Shown: positions 24,385 to 36,479 of the stretch, in pieces
Layout: each line of letters starts with the position of its first letter
How positions within the stretch are numbered: position 1 is the first letter of the stretch
Assembly (NCBI RefSeq): GCF_000283155.1
Contig: NW_004454216.1
Coordinates: 9,634,822 to 9,698,821, forward strand
Reading direction: 5' to 3'
DNA from: Ceratotherium simum simum
Lineage: Eukaryota > Chordata > Mammalia > Perissodactyla > Rhinocerotidae
DNA length: 64,000 nt
Notes under the pieces: model-generated
What the model was told of the DNA's origin: nothing
What the model saw: the letters and a program-made list of their open reading frames with translations, nothing else
The model's database searches: none
Translations under genes and position numbers: made by a program

Positions 24385-25370
24385 GAGAAGAAATGCCTGC
24401 CTCTCATAAATATCAAGAATTAACAAACATTTTTGTAACTTAAAATTGGTACTAAAAAATGTTGCCAAACAGTACAGATACCTGTGAGTTTAACTTCTTT
24501 TAAAAGGAGGAGAGGATAGGTATTAAAGTATCCCAAAGAACACTGCCAAATTTTGAGATACAAATCTTGGATGTAAGATTTTTATCTCCTTAAACTTCAT
24601 TCACATGTTTTATAGGTCCCAATTAAAAAGAGGAAAAAAGTCATGAGTACTCTAAGAACATTTTAGGAGTAAGCCAATAAATCTAAGCCATAATTATAAA
24701 GTCTTACATTAGAAGAAATATTTTTATACAGTTAGGGTTGCATTCAAGCAAACAAAAAAAATAATATACATAATACAAATTGAAGAAAATTTCAGTCATT
24801 AGACACAGGGAAGGAAAAATATGAGAAAAATATTAATAGTACTTACAATTGGGATCTGAATTTTACAAGAAAAAGGAAAAAGTTAAAAGTCTGTGAAAGC
24901 AAGGTAGGAAAAGGAAAAAGAAAAATTTTAATTGAATTCTCCACAGAAGGAGAAAAAAAGGGATTTGAACTCAAGAATATAATGGTAACAATATTCATGT
25001 AAGACAGCTTCTCAAGTTTGACCCTATAAATGGTGAAAAAGATCCTTAGAATTAACTTTAGAAACCATCATACCAAGTGTAATGAATATGTGTAATTTAA
25101 AATTCCATGCATGTCATATCAAAAAACAAAAACAATAACAATGAAAAATAGAACATCTCCTTCAAAAACCTACCTAGATTTATGATCTGTTCATGGATGG
25201 AAATGACAACAGAACCTAAACACTTCTAATTTTCTCTCTAATCTTCTTAATTTTCATTATCCTTGCTATAAACTACCTACACCATCACTTTTTCTCTTGC
25301 ACAAAATTCTTAAATACTACATGAAGAATGTAACAAAAACTGAGAAACTTTATAGAAAAGGGAAATGTAT

Positions 25371-25410
25371 ACACACACACACATATACACACAAACACAT
25401 ACACACAAGA
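25371..25410. repeat. Imperfect (CA)n tract
   Basis: Interrupted CA repeats (tatacacacacacacatata and following). Confidence 0.85.
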
Positions 25411-26023
25411 GAGTATCGCTTAACAAAAAAATAAAAGTACAAGATGGGTCAGCTTTGAACCTTATCTATAATGGTTATTATCTCAACGATGTCTTTAAAA
25501 TATTGTTTTACTTATAGAAGAATCTTATAACATGATCAATAAAATCAGATTAGAAATAATATTGAAAAAATACAGATTTTCAAACTAATTAAAATGCATC
25601 TAGGAAGTAAAAGATTCTTGCTAAAAACATCCTGGGTAGCATCAATAAAACTGAATAATAGCTAAGTTAATTGGATTGGAGAAGTAGTTGTTTGTTTCTA
25701 CGTATCGCACATTTTGAGGCATAAACTTCCACAATTCGCTTAAGTCCAGTCTATTTTTAAGGTCTAAAAAGGATAGGGTTAAATAATTTTGTTGGAGAAC
25801 AACTTTAAAGTCATTGTCCATTTTTACAAACTGATAAAAAATGTTCTGGTTTAATGAAATTTCCATAAAAATATTTTTAAAATTAAGAAAAATGTCAACA
25901 AGGAAAAGCTATAAGAATATTTGAACACTAAATATTCAAACTAAAAACAGTTTGTTATCAAATTACATCAAAGGAAGAAAATTAAAATGCATGATGTTTA
26001 AAAAGCAAATGCTATTTACTTAC

Positions 26024-26320
26024 ACTGTATATCTAATATGAAAGAATATCGGATGTCCTTTTCCAAGGCTGGATGTTTTACAACACAAGTAATTCGCCTT
26101 CCTCTAGCAAATCTTGTGGGAAACAGTTTGTACTGGCTGACAATTGTTGCTGTTTCATTTGGAAAAGAAGTTGTAGTGGATTCCATTTCACCAAGATCAC
26201 CTTCCCAGTCAATGTGTGCAACTGGTTTTCCAGTGGCTGCAATACAAATGGCTGCTACTGTTTCATTTCCTCCATCAATTAAAGAATCTGGCCCTTTTAT
26301 CAGGCTCACAGTGGGTTCAA
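26024..26320 (-). CDS. NECTIN3: NECTIN3 exon 3: second Ig (C-type) domain
   Basis: This 297-nt exon encodes residues about 168-267, the middle Ig domain of the ectodomain. The acceptor (..tatttaaacag) precedes TT-GAA-CCC, completing Val168 with the G from exon 2. It then reads EPTVSLIKGPDSLIDGG. The disulfide pair is Cys193 (AAICIAATGKP) and Cys246 (ITCVVKHP), and the core tryptophan is in HIDWEGD. NET sequons occur at 186 and 222. The exon ends CAG-T with donor GTAAGT, leaving the first base of Tyr267. An open frame on the opposite strand over this exon is only its mirror. Confidence 0.97.
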
Positions 26321-27169
26321 CTGTTTAAATAAAAAAAACATTAGTTATATTTCAATTAAGAATATTTTTACATCCTTATAAGCCACATCTAGCCATATTT
26401 CATAAACTTAGGGGCAACTGCCTATAAAATCTACACACATACTTTTTAGGTAATGCCAACATCAACAGGATTCTTGGAAGAAGAGATCATGACCCAGGAC
26501 AAACAAGAAGCCAAGACTATATATATAACCACTACAAACATGGCTCTTCCTGGTAGAGATACACTCTTCTTTATAGTTGTATATGAGTTCTCCCCAAAAT
26601 TAGTATTATATACAAAAAATTCCTGTGAATGAGATCATAATTTCCATTATGAGATTAAAGATATTATTACTTTGAAAAAAAAAAAGCAGTCAATATATAA
26701 TGCTTCATTTTTCAGCAAAAATGTTTAAAGAAAATACATTTTAAAATAAGTTACCAGTATGTAACCTACACTGTTAAAATGTAACATCATTAAGAGCTAT
26801 GTTTATTGGAATGTACATCACCTATCTTTTTCTGGTAAAAGAAAGCTCCTCAGCACGGGAAAGTAATCTTAATGTTAGACCCTTTCAATCTACCCTCCAT
26901 ATATCCTATCTCTTCATATTTTCCAGCAAATTTTATGCGCTTGTTTCTGTATAAATTCCTCAGTACTCACTTCATGAATTCTTCGGTTTAAGCCTATAGT
27001 TTATTCTGTGCATTAAGTTTTTATGTCAAAGACTTTTTTCATTTCCAAGATTTCCTACTGGTTCTTCCAGTGCCATCTGTTCTTCATTTGTATCTACCCA
27101 TTTTTGTTTCATAATTTACTTTAAGGGATATTAATATTTTCCTTATGTATTTCCTCTTTTATGAGGCAT

Positions 27170-28600
27170 TATTGTAAAATAAAAGGGAAAAGTGCATACA
27201 ACACATGTAATGAATAATTTACAGCAAACATCCATGTAACCACCATATACCTTAAAAAAGAACATTAGCACCTCCCAAGATCCTCATATGCCTCTTCTTG
27301 ATCTTTTTTTTTTCTTTTTTGTGAGGAAGATCAGTCCTGTGCTAACATCTGCCAATCCTCCTCTTTTTTTGCTGAGGAAGACTGGCCCTGGGCTAACATC
27401 CGTGCCCATCTTCCTCTACTTTATGTGGGACGCCACCACAGCATGGTTTTCCAAGCGGTGCGTCGGTGCGTGCCCGGGATCCGAACCGGTGAAGCCTGGG
27501 CCGCCACAGCAGAGCGTGCGCACTTAACCACTTGCGCCACCAGGCCAGCCCCAACCTCTTCTTGATCTTAACACGCTACTTGCCCAAACGTGAAAACCAT
27601 TACACTGACATTAGAAATTTTTGCTTACTTTCCATGATAGTTCTATAACCAATAAATACAAACCTAAACAAGTTTCACTTCACCTGTTTCTGAACTTTAT
27701 ATGAATTGAGTTGGACTAATTGTGTGTATGAATTATCTAATGAATATGTATTTTTGTATAGTTTTTCTTTGACTTAACTTTGTGTTCTTGAGATTCATTT
27801 AGGAAGGAACATTTAGCCTTAGTTTACTGTCTTAGAATTCATTTCTTTAATTTTTATTTTGACATCATTTAGACTTACATGCAAATGTATAAATTATTAG
27901 CTTTAAGTGCTGTACGGTTTATTTACTGTTAGACACCAGTGTTGTTCCCTGCTTGGTATAAACAATTTTATAAGCATTCTCACTTATGTATCTGGGTATA
28001 TTTATGCTCAAGTTTCTCAAGTTTATCCCTTGCAGTGGAATTGCTACTACTGTGTTTATTTTCAACTTTACCAGGTAATGCAAAAACCTTTCCAAAGTAC
28101 CAATTTACTCCCAATCTTAGAGCTCCTATTGGTCCATATACTCACTACAACTGATATTGTCAGACTGCTCAAGGTTTGCCAATCTTGTAGGTATGTAATG
28201 GCATATCACTGAGACTTTAACTTCTCAGATTACAAATGAGGTTAAGGATCTTTTCATGATTATGGGCCATCTGGAATTGCTTCTTCTGAAAAATGCCTAT
28301 TAAAGCCAATCGTTTTTTTCTCATTGATTTGGAAGGAGAGTCGTTTTTTGATTATATGTGGTACAAATATCTCCTACCAGTTTAGGGCTTGTCTTTTTAC
28401 CCTACTGTGTGGTGTGCACTGAATTTCTGATGAGCAAAAATTAAAATGTACTGAAACTTACCAATTTTTATTTTCCTTTTATGTTAAGTGCTTTTATATA
28501 CTAAGAAATACTTCTCAACTTTGAGGCCAATTGCTATGTGATATTTTTTATATATAGTTTCTTGGTCTCTGCAGAAATTTTATAGATTGATTTATCTACT
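27170..28600 (-). mobile_element. Old L1 3' end, antisense, interrupted by an ERE
   Basis: Phrases on plus such as 'aacatccatgtaaccaccat', 'ttgcagtggaattgctacta', 'caaatgaggttaaggatctt' and 'catgattatgggccatctgg' are the reverse-complement 3' region of mammalian L1M elements. The copy is highly diverged, with no usable frame. An ERE at 27306-27552 splits it. Confidence 0.65.
27291..27569 (-). mobile_element. ERE SINE with 15-bp target-site duplication
   Basis: The SINE body is 27306-27552 on minus (head ggggctggcctggtggc at the right end, two tail monomers, poly(A) as plus-strand T run). It is flanked by exact direct repeats CCTCTTCTTGATCTT at 27291-27305 and 27555-27569. This is a complete retroposition signature. 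Confidence 0.95.
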
Positions 28601-29423
28601 CAAATGGCAAGTGTTGTTGTTTAACAGTCTGTGTCTCATAATTCCAACATCTTATATCTTTGCAAGTCTATTTCTGTTGTCTTGTTTGTGCTGGCTACTG
28701 CTTGTGGGGTCGTCTTTGCTTATTCAAGCAGACTATATGCCTGTGTTTGAATAATTAAGGTAGAAATAGTTTGAGGTCTAGAATAAAGGCACCTTTCCTC
28801 CAGAAAAGATCTGTGTTTTCTTCTGCCAAGCTCCTGAAAACACTAACCAGTCCAGCATCTCCTTAATTTAAATTCAGATTAGCTGGGTGACATAAACCAG
28901 GCCTAGAAGTCTATAAGAAGGCTGGTTTACCTCTGGTTTACAACTATTCTGAAAATGCAAGCCTTTGGGTACCAGATGAATATGAGAAGGGTTATTACAC
29001 ATCCCATCTTGAGCAGAATTGCACTTAGACATTTTTCCCTCTCACTTCTCAAGGCTCCCAAAATCTTAGCTCAGCATCTCCGGTGTTTCTTCTGAATTGT
29101 CAAATGTTCTCAGGTTGAATGCAACTCTCAGCTTTCAGTGCTAGGCTTATTTCTATGTTTTCATCTTCTCCTAGATTTTGCTCTAGTTATAGTCCTCAGT
29201 ATGTTGTTATTTCTTTGAAGCTTTCAATGGTGATTTTTATATTTCACCCCCTGTGGGAGAGTTGGTCTGAGTAACTTACATCATCATCACTAGAAGTTTT
29301 TATCTTGAGGAACTTAAAAAATTTATTTTAAAGACAATTTTAAATTATGTTCTTTCTATTTCTTCTGAAGGGAATCAATCTCCCTGCTATAGATTTTATT
29401 AGCTTTCTAAAGTTAGTTTTCTT

Positions 29424-29678
29424 GGGGGCCAGCCCCATGGCTTAGTGGTTAAGTTCGGCGTGCTCCGCTTTGGCGGGCCGAGTTCAGTTCCCAGGCATGG
29501 ACCTACACCACTTGTCAGCAGCCATGCTCTGGTAGTGACCCACATACAAAATGGAGGAAGACTGGCACAGATGTTAGGTCAAGGCGAATCTTCCTCAAGC
29601 AAAAGAGGAAGATTGGCAACAGATGTTAGCTCAGGGTGAATCCTCCTCAGCAAAAAATTAATTAATTAATTAATTAAA
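29424..29678 (+). mobile_element. ERE SINE with (TTAA)n tail
   Basis: The head gggggccagccccatggc is followed by a body, tail monomers with 'gatgttag' motifs and an 'attaattaatta' microsatellite in place of pure poly(A). Confidence 0.9.
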
Positions 29679-31499
29679 CTTACTTTTCTCATATACCTCA
29701 ACACTTAGTTAACTTCTCTGTGCCCTCCTTCCTGTCTAGCAGTTTTGCTGTTGCTTCCTTTAAGATGCTGCCCAATGCCCTGTGTACTCTGACTGGGAGG
29801 AACAAGATGCTTTTCCAGCCCTATGTGAATGCCAGGATTGTTAGGCCTTCTGCTTTCTGTTGCTTCTTTCCTCCACCTCAAAAGTTTCCTCTCACATGCA
29901 CACAGATCAGTACTAAACCAAAGACTTCAGAGAGCCCTTCTGTACATCTCCAAAGTCACTCTCCTTCTTTCCTTCTCCCTCTCTGATGCTCCCTTCTGTC
30001 TAGTATTCTGCTCCACAAATTCTAATCACCTGTCCTCCCTGAGTTCTAATCTGTCTCTTCAACTCAGTGAGATCACCATGCATTGCTTCAACTCCTTGCC
30101 ACTGAGCTGTAGCCTGGAAACTGCCTAAGGAGGAAGCTGGAGCAATTGTAGGACTCACCTTGTTTGAGATCGTAATCCTACACTGCCTTTGTCCAATGAA
30201 TAAAAATTGTTTCTTATTTGCCTAGTTTTTTTGTTCCTAGAGAGGGTAAATCCAGTCCCTGTTACTCCAACACGTCCAGCAATGGAAGTCTATTTTTCAA
30301 TGGCAAAAGTAATATTACCAAAAATTGGGAAGATAGGGAAAAATTATCCATAATTGCAATATCCTAAATACAGTCATTACCATATTCTTCCATTTCCCTC
30401 TCTTTTTCTATTTCTACTTTCTACATAGATGTAGTCATGGCATACCATCAATTTTGAGGCTTTTTTTTTTTCAAGCAGCAATACTTCTCTTGATCATAAT
30501 TTTAACAACTGTGTAATATTCCATCAAGAGGAAGTAACCAACTGTGTAACAACTCTTCCTATAGGGCATTTATTGTTCAATCTTCCCAAAGCTCTTTGTT
30601 ACATCACATTCCCTTAATTTGGTTTCTATTACTACCACTCCATTGAAACTCTAACATTACCACCTAATCTACAGGCTCAATACTTTGCTATTCTCTTGAA
30701 TAACTGTAGAATTTGATACTTCAGCGCAGTTCTTCCCAATCAGTTCCAAAAGAATTAAGTACTAATGCCTTAAGGTTGTAACGAATTAATTTCTGGGCTA
30801 TGCATTTAGAATGATACTATCCGTGTGCCATCCTTGGGAGAACTGAAAAAATGGTCACATATCATTTTCTGTAGCACTCAACTCTCACTGTGGAAAAAAG
30901 CTGCTAGAGTAATCTTAAAAAACTTTATCTTCTCTTGATATGAACAATATGACTTCGCCCAAGTTTTTCTCAAAGCTCTCTTTCAGCTCTGCATCTCTAT
31001 TTCTTCCAAACTTTGCCCTAATAGCTCTAGGCCTTCAGTTACTTTTTGTATCTCCCTTAAAAACTTTTATCTGATAAACGCTACTTCCCAGATGATCCCT
31101 AATTGTCTCCAATTTTGAAACAAGGCTTGACTCCACAGTTTCTAACCACCTGCCTTGTATTTTTTGCCTATATATCCTCAAACTCAATAAACCAAATGCT
31201 GAACTCATCATCTCATCCTCCCAATCCCCAACCCCTGTTTTTCACTCAGACATGCCCATTTAAATTAATGGTAATAAAATTTACTCATCACCAAGGTTCA
31301 AAACCTGTTATTGTTCAAACCTCCCTCGTTTCTTATATCCAGTCAGTTACAAAGTCCTGCTAGTTATTCCTTTTAACAGCTTCTTGCTTTGCTCAAGTGG
31401 TAGAAATTAGAAAATTAATTTCAAGGCTTCATGGCCTCATGGCTGAGGCATTATGATTTCAGGACCTCTTCATTTCAATCCATCAAAAACACCAGATTG

Positions 31500-31735
31500 A
31501 CCAGCCCCTTGGCCTAGTGGTCAAGTTCGGTGCGCTCTGCCTCAGCAGCCCGGGTGCATGGGTTCAGAGCCCAGGCACAGACCTACACCACTCATCAGCC
31601 ATGCTGTGGTGGTCCCATATACAAAAGAGAGGAAAACTGGCACAGATGTTAGCTCAGGGCTAACCCTCCTCAAGCAATAAAAGAGGAAGATTGGTAACAG
31701 ATGTTAGCGCAGGGCCAATCTTCCTCAAAACAAAC
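31500..31735 (+). mobile_element. ERE SINE (ERE2/3-like)
   Basis: The head ccagccccttggcctagtgg is followed by a tRNA-like body and two 'gatgttagc.cagggc' monomers. It has a short A-rich end. Confidence 0.9.
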
Positions 31736-31949
31736 CAGCAGGAGCCTGAGAGTAGAAGAAGGGAAGTAAGAAGAAACACAATACTGTATACTAAGTTCAC
31801 ATTCCCAGTAACAGAAAGCTCAAATTTCCCATCCTAACATTCAAGTTACTTTAATGTGGTCTACCTTTCTAGCCTTTAATTCTTGTACTTTATATAAATC
31901 TTTTAAACAATCAATAAATTATTCAATAGTTCCACTAATGAAGGCTCTC

Positions 31950-32165
31950 AACAGTGACTGATCTCTTCCATCCTTCCCCAGAGGACACTTGGCAATGTCC
32001 TTAGAATGGAGCATTCTAAGTTGTCACAACCAAGGGACTGTTATTAGCATCTAGTAGGTAGAGGCCATGGACACTGCTAAATAGTCTACAATAGACAGAA
32101 CAGCTCACCATAACAAAGAATTCCCACCCAAAATTTCAACTATGCCAACGTTGAAGAAACTCTGC
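31950..32165 (+). mobile_element. hAT-Charlie MITE, MER20-like (second copy)
   Basis: 'agaggacacttggcaatgtc', 'gcatctagtaggtagaggcc', 'actgctaaatagtctacaat' and 'acaaagaattcccacccaaa' follow the MER20 order, giving roughly its full ~220 bp length. Confidence 0.72.
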
Positions 32166-32483
32166 CCTAATGCGTGTTTTCTGCCTCCCTGCACTGGCAC
32201 ATTATTACTCTCCCTATGCTGCTTTGCTTTTTGCCCACCCAAAACTTACCCACCATTCAAGGACTTGCTCAAGTATTTTTTCTACAAAACATTTCTAGAC
32301 TACAAAGTTTACCAATCCATTACTATACCTTACTTAAATAACATTTAGTGTATGACTGCTATATACCAGGAACTCTTATAGGCTTTAGAAATATAAAGTT
32401 AAATTTTAAAGCTCAGAGTTGCAGTCCACCATGTGTTTATAGTAGAGAAAACATATAATAAACAGGATGGTAACTGCTACAAT

Positions 32484-32724
32484 AAAAATATACTTAGGGG
32501 GCCGGCCCCGTGGCTTGGCGGTTAAGTGCGTGCGCTCCGCTGCCAGCGGCCCGGGTTCGGATCCCGGGTGCGCACCGAGGCACCACTCCTCCAGCCATGC
32601 TGAGGCCGCGTCCCACATACAGCAACTAGAAGGATGTGCAGCTATGACAGACAACTATGTACTGGGGCTTTGGGGGAAAAATAAATAAATAAAATCTTTA
32701 AAAAAAAAAAAAAATATACTTAGG
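32484..32724 (+). mobile_element. ERE SINE (ERE1-like) with 15-bp target-site duplication
   Basis: The body starts gggccggccccgtggcttgg, has the ERE1-type 3' region (aactagaaggatgtgcagct, tactggggctttggggg), an (AAAT)n piece and poly(A). Exact direct repeats AAAAATATACTTAGG flank it at 32484-32498 and 32710-32724. The near-consensus head suggests a recent insertion. Confidence 0.95.
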
Positions 32725-34309
32725 ATACAATGGCAAAAGAGCAAAAGAACATAAAATTGTGTGGGAGCTAGATATTTCAAGTATGGCTTCCAAAGGATGT
32801 AGTTTGATGAACTACTTAAATAGAAGAATGTAGGGAGAGACAGGAGGAAAAAGGTGGCATTCCAGGCAAGAGGAAAAACACATGTAAAAACACAGACAGG
32901 TGTTAACAGAACTACAAACAGTTTATTAAGATTATAAAATTTATGCTGTTGGGAGAGGTGGAGCAAAGTATGGAATAGATCAAGCTAGAGAAGTAGGCAC
33001 TGGTAAAATCATAACTAGTCTTATACTATAAACAATCCTGAGTTTTAAACCATTGAGTACTATATTAATTTAGGGGGAATAACTAAAATTTAAAGCAAAA
33101 AAAAAGTTTATTCCTATGAGTTCTCTCTTCCATCTGCAAACTATATTATTTTCTTGGCACTGAACTTTTTTTGTGACCTCTTTTTACCTGATGGCCTGCA
33201 CTTGATTTTTCAGATATTTATGCCTTGCCTTCCAATCAAAACATTTCTCAAAAGTATCAATTTCATAAATGTAAGTTATATTTCCCCATAGCTCTTAGAG
33301 CAGTGTCTTAAACATATAAAGTCCTCAAATATTTAATTTTATTTCTATTTTTAAATTCTCTCTCTCATCATGAAAAAATATAAATAACAAATTTGGATAA
33401 AACTGCTTTCCTGCATTTCAGAGACCCTGAGATTATACCATTAAATAATAAAGGCTATGTACTTGTTTGGTTCTCTGGAAGAAGACACGGAGAACAAGTG
33501 AGGAATACAAAGGCTTATTAGGCAGTAACATCTGGGAGGAAAGTGAAGAAGGATTAAGCAGCAGGAGCTATTAGCAGACCTGACAAAGTCCCTGACAGGC
33601 AAAAGAGAAGAGTTGAAGCAAAGACTATCCATTAAAGGAGTCCCACACTTTGGGTAGAAATGGCTAAAATTACTATTACTCCTTAATCCTTGTTCTACTA
33701 TTTCAAAAGTACTCATCAGCATTTCCAAATTGGTTTACCTTTCACTGCAAGTGGCTATCTTAATGCTAATAAGCTCATTCTAAACTCCACTATAAACAGT
33801 TATCAGATAGGAAGAGGTAGAAGACCATTCATTCCGAGCAATAGCCCAAGAGTCAAACAGCTATGCAAATCCACAATGGCAGAAATAAAATTTGATTTAA
33901 ACACCAAACATGAGGTGTCAATGGCTCCCAGACAACAATCATTTAAAAAAATGGAAAAGCTTAATTAATGATGACAAATTAAAGTTGAAAATTTGAAGGA
34001 AAATAATGAAAATAAATATGTCAAAGAAACTCAGCACTCAGTATTACAAATAAAAAACAATCTTTCATGAAGAAAGTAAAATAGCTAAGAACTACATAGC
34101 ATTATATAGATAGGTAAGTAGATACAGACATTGTTTAAATTAAGAGAGCCTAGAATCACAGAACTTTAAGTCAAGTTTAAAAATCACATATGAATTCTTT
34201 TATTTTAAACCTAAATTTATACATAACTTCAATCATTTTAAATTCTTAAAAATATTTTTATTATAATCCTTACCACTACCACCAAAATACACAATTCAAG
34301 CATACCTAC

Positions 34310-34651
34310 CTAATACAGTTACCGTTGTAGAGGACTGAGCATTTCCAAGTGGGAATGTAGCAGCTTTGCATATGTATTTTCCAGAATCCGAGAATCCTAT
34401 GTTATGTAGAGTAATCGTTGCATCATTAAGTGAATAGTTTTTAAACAAGACTCTTCCCTGATATTCTCCTTGAACAGAGAATCCATATTGAGGATGATGA
34501 ACTGCAACAGTCTGTGAACTTTTGCCATGTATCTTCTCCCATGAAATCTGTGTTATAGTTTCATTTACTTCAATTAAACACTTCAATGAAACATTCTTTC
34601 CCCATACTGCTGTAACATGCGGCTCCACAATAACTGGTCCAGCTAAGGCAC
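34310..34651 (-). CDS. NECTIN3: NECTIN3 exon 2: N-terminal IgV domain
   Basis: This 342-nt exon encodes residues about 54-168, the distal V-type Ig domain that makes the trans-interaction with partner nectins. The acceptor (cttttttccccatag) precedes GT-GCC-TTA; the GT completes Gly54 begun in exon 1. It reads GALAGPVIVEPHVTAVWGKN, with the disulfide pair Cys78 (SLKCLIE) and Cys148 (SGKYICKAA). The V-fold F-strand motif is GFSDSGKYIC. Sequons are at Asn73, Asn83 and Asn125. It ends TTA-G with donor GTAGGT. One residue after Cys148 (Ala151) reads Val in human as I recall. The signal peptide is missing because exon 1 is outside the window. Confidence 0.97.
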
Positions 34652-34899
34652 CTATGGGGAAAAAAAGTATAGGTCTTAAAATGGAAAAAAGTTATGCTAA
34701 CTTATGATCATTCTCCCCACTTTCCTGTTTTCCACCTCTTCCTCCTTTCTTCCCTTCCTACAGGTATACACACACACACAGGTTTATGACGGAATAACAG
34801 GAAGGACCAAAAAGAGCTAGATATTCCTGGGGCTGTCTATAAGACCCAAAGAGTGACTCTCAAATAAATCAACTACCCGCTGATATGTGTTGCAGTGGA

Positions 34900-35142
34900 A
34901 AAAGCACTAGATTGGTCCAAGAGTAAGCTTGGAAGCAGATCCTTCCCCAGTCAAGTCTTCAGATGAGATCCCAGCCCTATTGACACCTTGACTACAGTCT
35001 TGTGAGAGACTCAAGCAAAAGACCCAATGAGCCATGCCTGGATTCCTGACCCAAAGAAACTAAGAAATAATAAATAGTAGTTTTACAGCTACTAAGTTTT
35101 ACAGTAATTTGTTACTCAGCAACAGATAACTAATACATGTAG
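34900..35142 (+). mobile_element. MaLR (MLT1-type) LTR, 3' part
   Basis: 'tgacaccttgactacagtct', 'tgcctggattcctgacccaa', 'gaaactaagaaataataaat' and 'gttactcagcaacagataac' match the terminal part of MLT1-class LTRs, including the polyadenylation area. Confidence 0.8.
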
Positions 35143-35552
35143 GATCTGTCCAAAGTATTTTCTTTTAGAGGAATCCTCTATCAAAAATCTTTATAAAAAA
35201 CCTCATTTAAGATAGACCAACTGCCAAAAAAAATTAATTAAAAAAACACTTATATAAATGTAAAATCAATTTTTTCCATTTCATGGATGAAGAAAAAAAG
35301 TTCCACGAGAAAACTTAAAATAAAATGACATCAACTTCTCCCTTATAATACTGGTTTCCTTCATAAAAGCAATGGACCAAATTGAAATCATTTTAAGGGA
35401 AATAAGTCTAATAGTCATGAATACTAAAGTAAAGCAAGATGCTGCTCATTGACAAGTATATTAGAACATATATAACAAATCCATGGTGGGTTTATGACTC
35501 ACATATGTGTTCTGACAAAATAAATACTCAAATTAAGAAATAAATCAATATT

Positions 35553-35874
35553 GGGGCCGGCCCCGTGACTTAGCGGTTAAGTGCGCGTGCTCCGTTGCTG
35601 GCGGCCCGGGGTTCACATCCCAGGCATGCATCGATGCACCGCTTGTCCGGCCATGTTGAGGTGGCATCCCACATACAGTAANNNNNNNNNNNNNNNNNNN
35701 NNNNNNNNNNNNNNNNNNNNNNNNNNNNNNNNNNNNNNNNNNNNNNNNNNNNNNNNNNNNNNNNNNNNNNNNNNNNNNNNNNNNNNNNNNNNNNNNNNNN
35801 NNNNNNNNNNNNNNNNNNNNNNNNNNNNNNNNNNNNNNNNNNNNNNNNNNNNNNNNAAAAAAAAAAAAAAAAAA
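35553..35874 (+). mobile_element. ERE SINE containing an assembly gap
   Basis: The intact head and body (ggggccggccccgtgactta through 35681) are followed by 175 unknown bases and then poly(A). The 3' subfamily cannot be determined. Confidence 0.88.
35682..35856. other. Assembly gap (175 N)
   Basis: A run of N within the SINE. Open frames crossing it are artefacts. Confidence 0.99.
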
Positions 35875-36077
35875 AGTAAACCAATATAAACACTCAAAAA
35901 TGGAAATTGTATAAACAATACCTTTAAAATTTAGTTATGTCTAATTAATATTTTTAAATACATACAAAATGCAGAAGGGTATCACTTAAAAGATAATCAA
36001 GAAAAATGTGTTTAAACGTGTTCAAACAGTTTTAAACAATAACAAAAACTACACAGTATTATTCCATGAACGTTTTT

Positions 36078-36087
36078 GGGGGGGGGG
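36078..36087. repeat. G10 homopolymer
   Basis: Ten consecutive G after TTTTT in otherwise AT-rich DNA. It is prone to sequencing error. Confidence 0.85.
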
Positions 36088-36479
36088 AACCCATAAATTA
36101 AATAAACAAATAAGAGGGAAAATTTTACCATCCAAGAGATGACTGAGGACGTTACAAAAAAGGACTAACAATTCACACTAACTATATTTAACAGCTATGG
36201 AAGAAAAAGGTTTTTTTAAGCATTGCCCTCAAAAAGTATCAAGCCCAAAAAATGTACCACCATGCTCTATCATGCTTTCAAGTATAGATAATTACTAAGC
36301 TTTTATAATTAATGCAAGATATATAAAATATATAAGTATTCTGATGTATTTTAGCAAGTTAGCATAAGCCTGATACTAAAACAGAAAATATACAAACAAA
36401 TGAAAGAGCAGTTTATGAATATTAATTAAAAATTTCATATAATATTATGAAATAATACCCAGCTCTGTATTTAAAGAAA

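Larger units (their letters stand above)
22921..26023 (-). other. NECTIN3: NECTIN3 intron 3
   Basis: An intron of about 3.1 kb bounded by GTAAGT at 26023 and ..ttatag at 22921-22926. It holds an ERE (24127-24384), a weak ancient-repeat fragment around 23640-23790 and a CA-rich tract near 25371. The rest shows nothing I can assign. Confidence 0.85.
26321..34309 (-). other. NECTIN3: NECTIN3 intron 2
   Basis: An 8-kb intron between the IgV and first C-type exons. Listed elements are an antisense L1 with an internal ERE, three further EREs and a MER20-like copy. The parts 26321-27169, 28601-29423, 29690-31499 and 32725-34309 contain no exon. Several stretches (about 29700-30290, 30960-31370, 32170-32310, 32830-32960) look like old L1/L2-type sequence that I cannot name. 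Confidence 0.8.

Noticed and set aside
26038..26328. Plus-strand open frames of 96 and 69 codons over exon 3
   Set aside because: They mirror the conserved minus-strand exon 3 of NECTIN3, which has splice sites and family identity. The opposite-strand frames have none.
32467..32688. tRNA gene call in ERE heads (here and in the other ERE copies)
   Set aside because: The ERE 5' part is tRNA-derived, but these copies have SINE tails, poly(A) and target-site duplications. They are retroposons, not tRNA genes.
35570..35918. Open frames of about 100 codons crossing the N run
   Set aside because: They consist mostly of unknown residues bridging an assembly gap inside a SINE.
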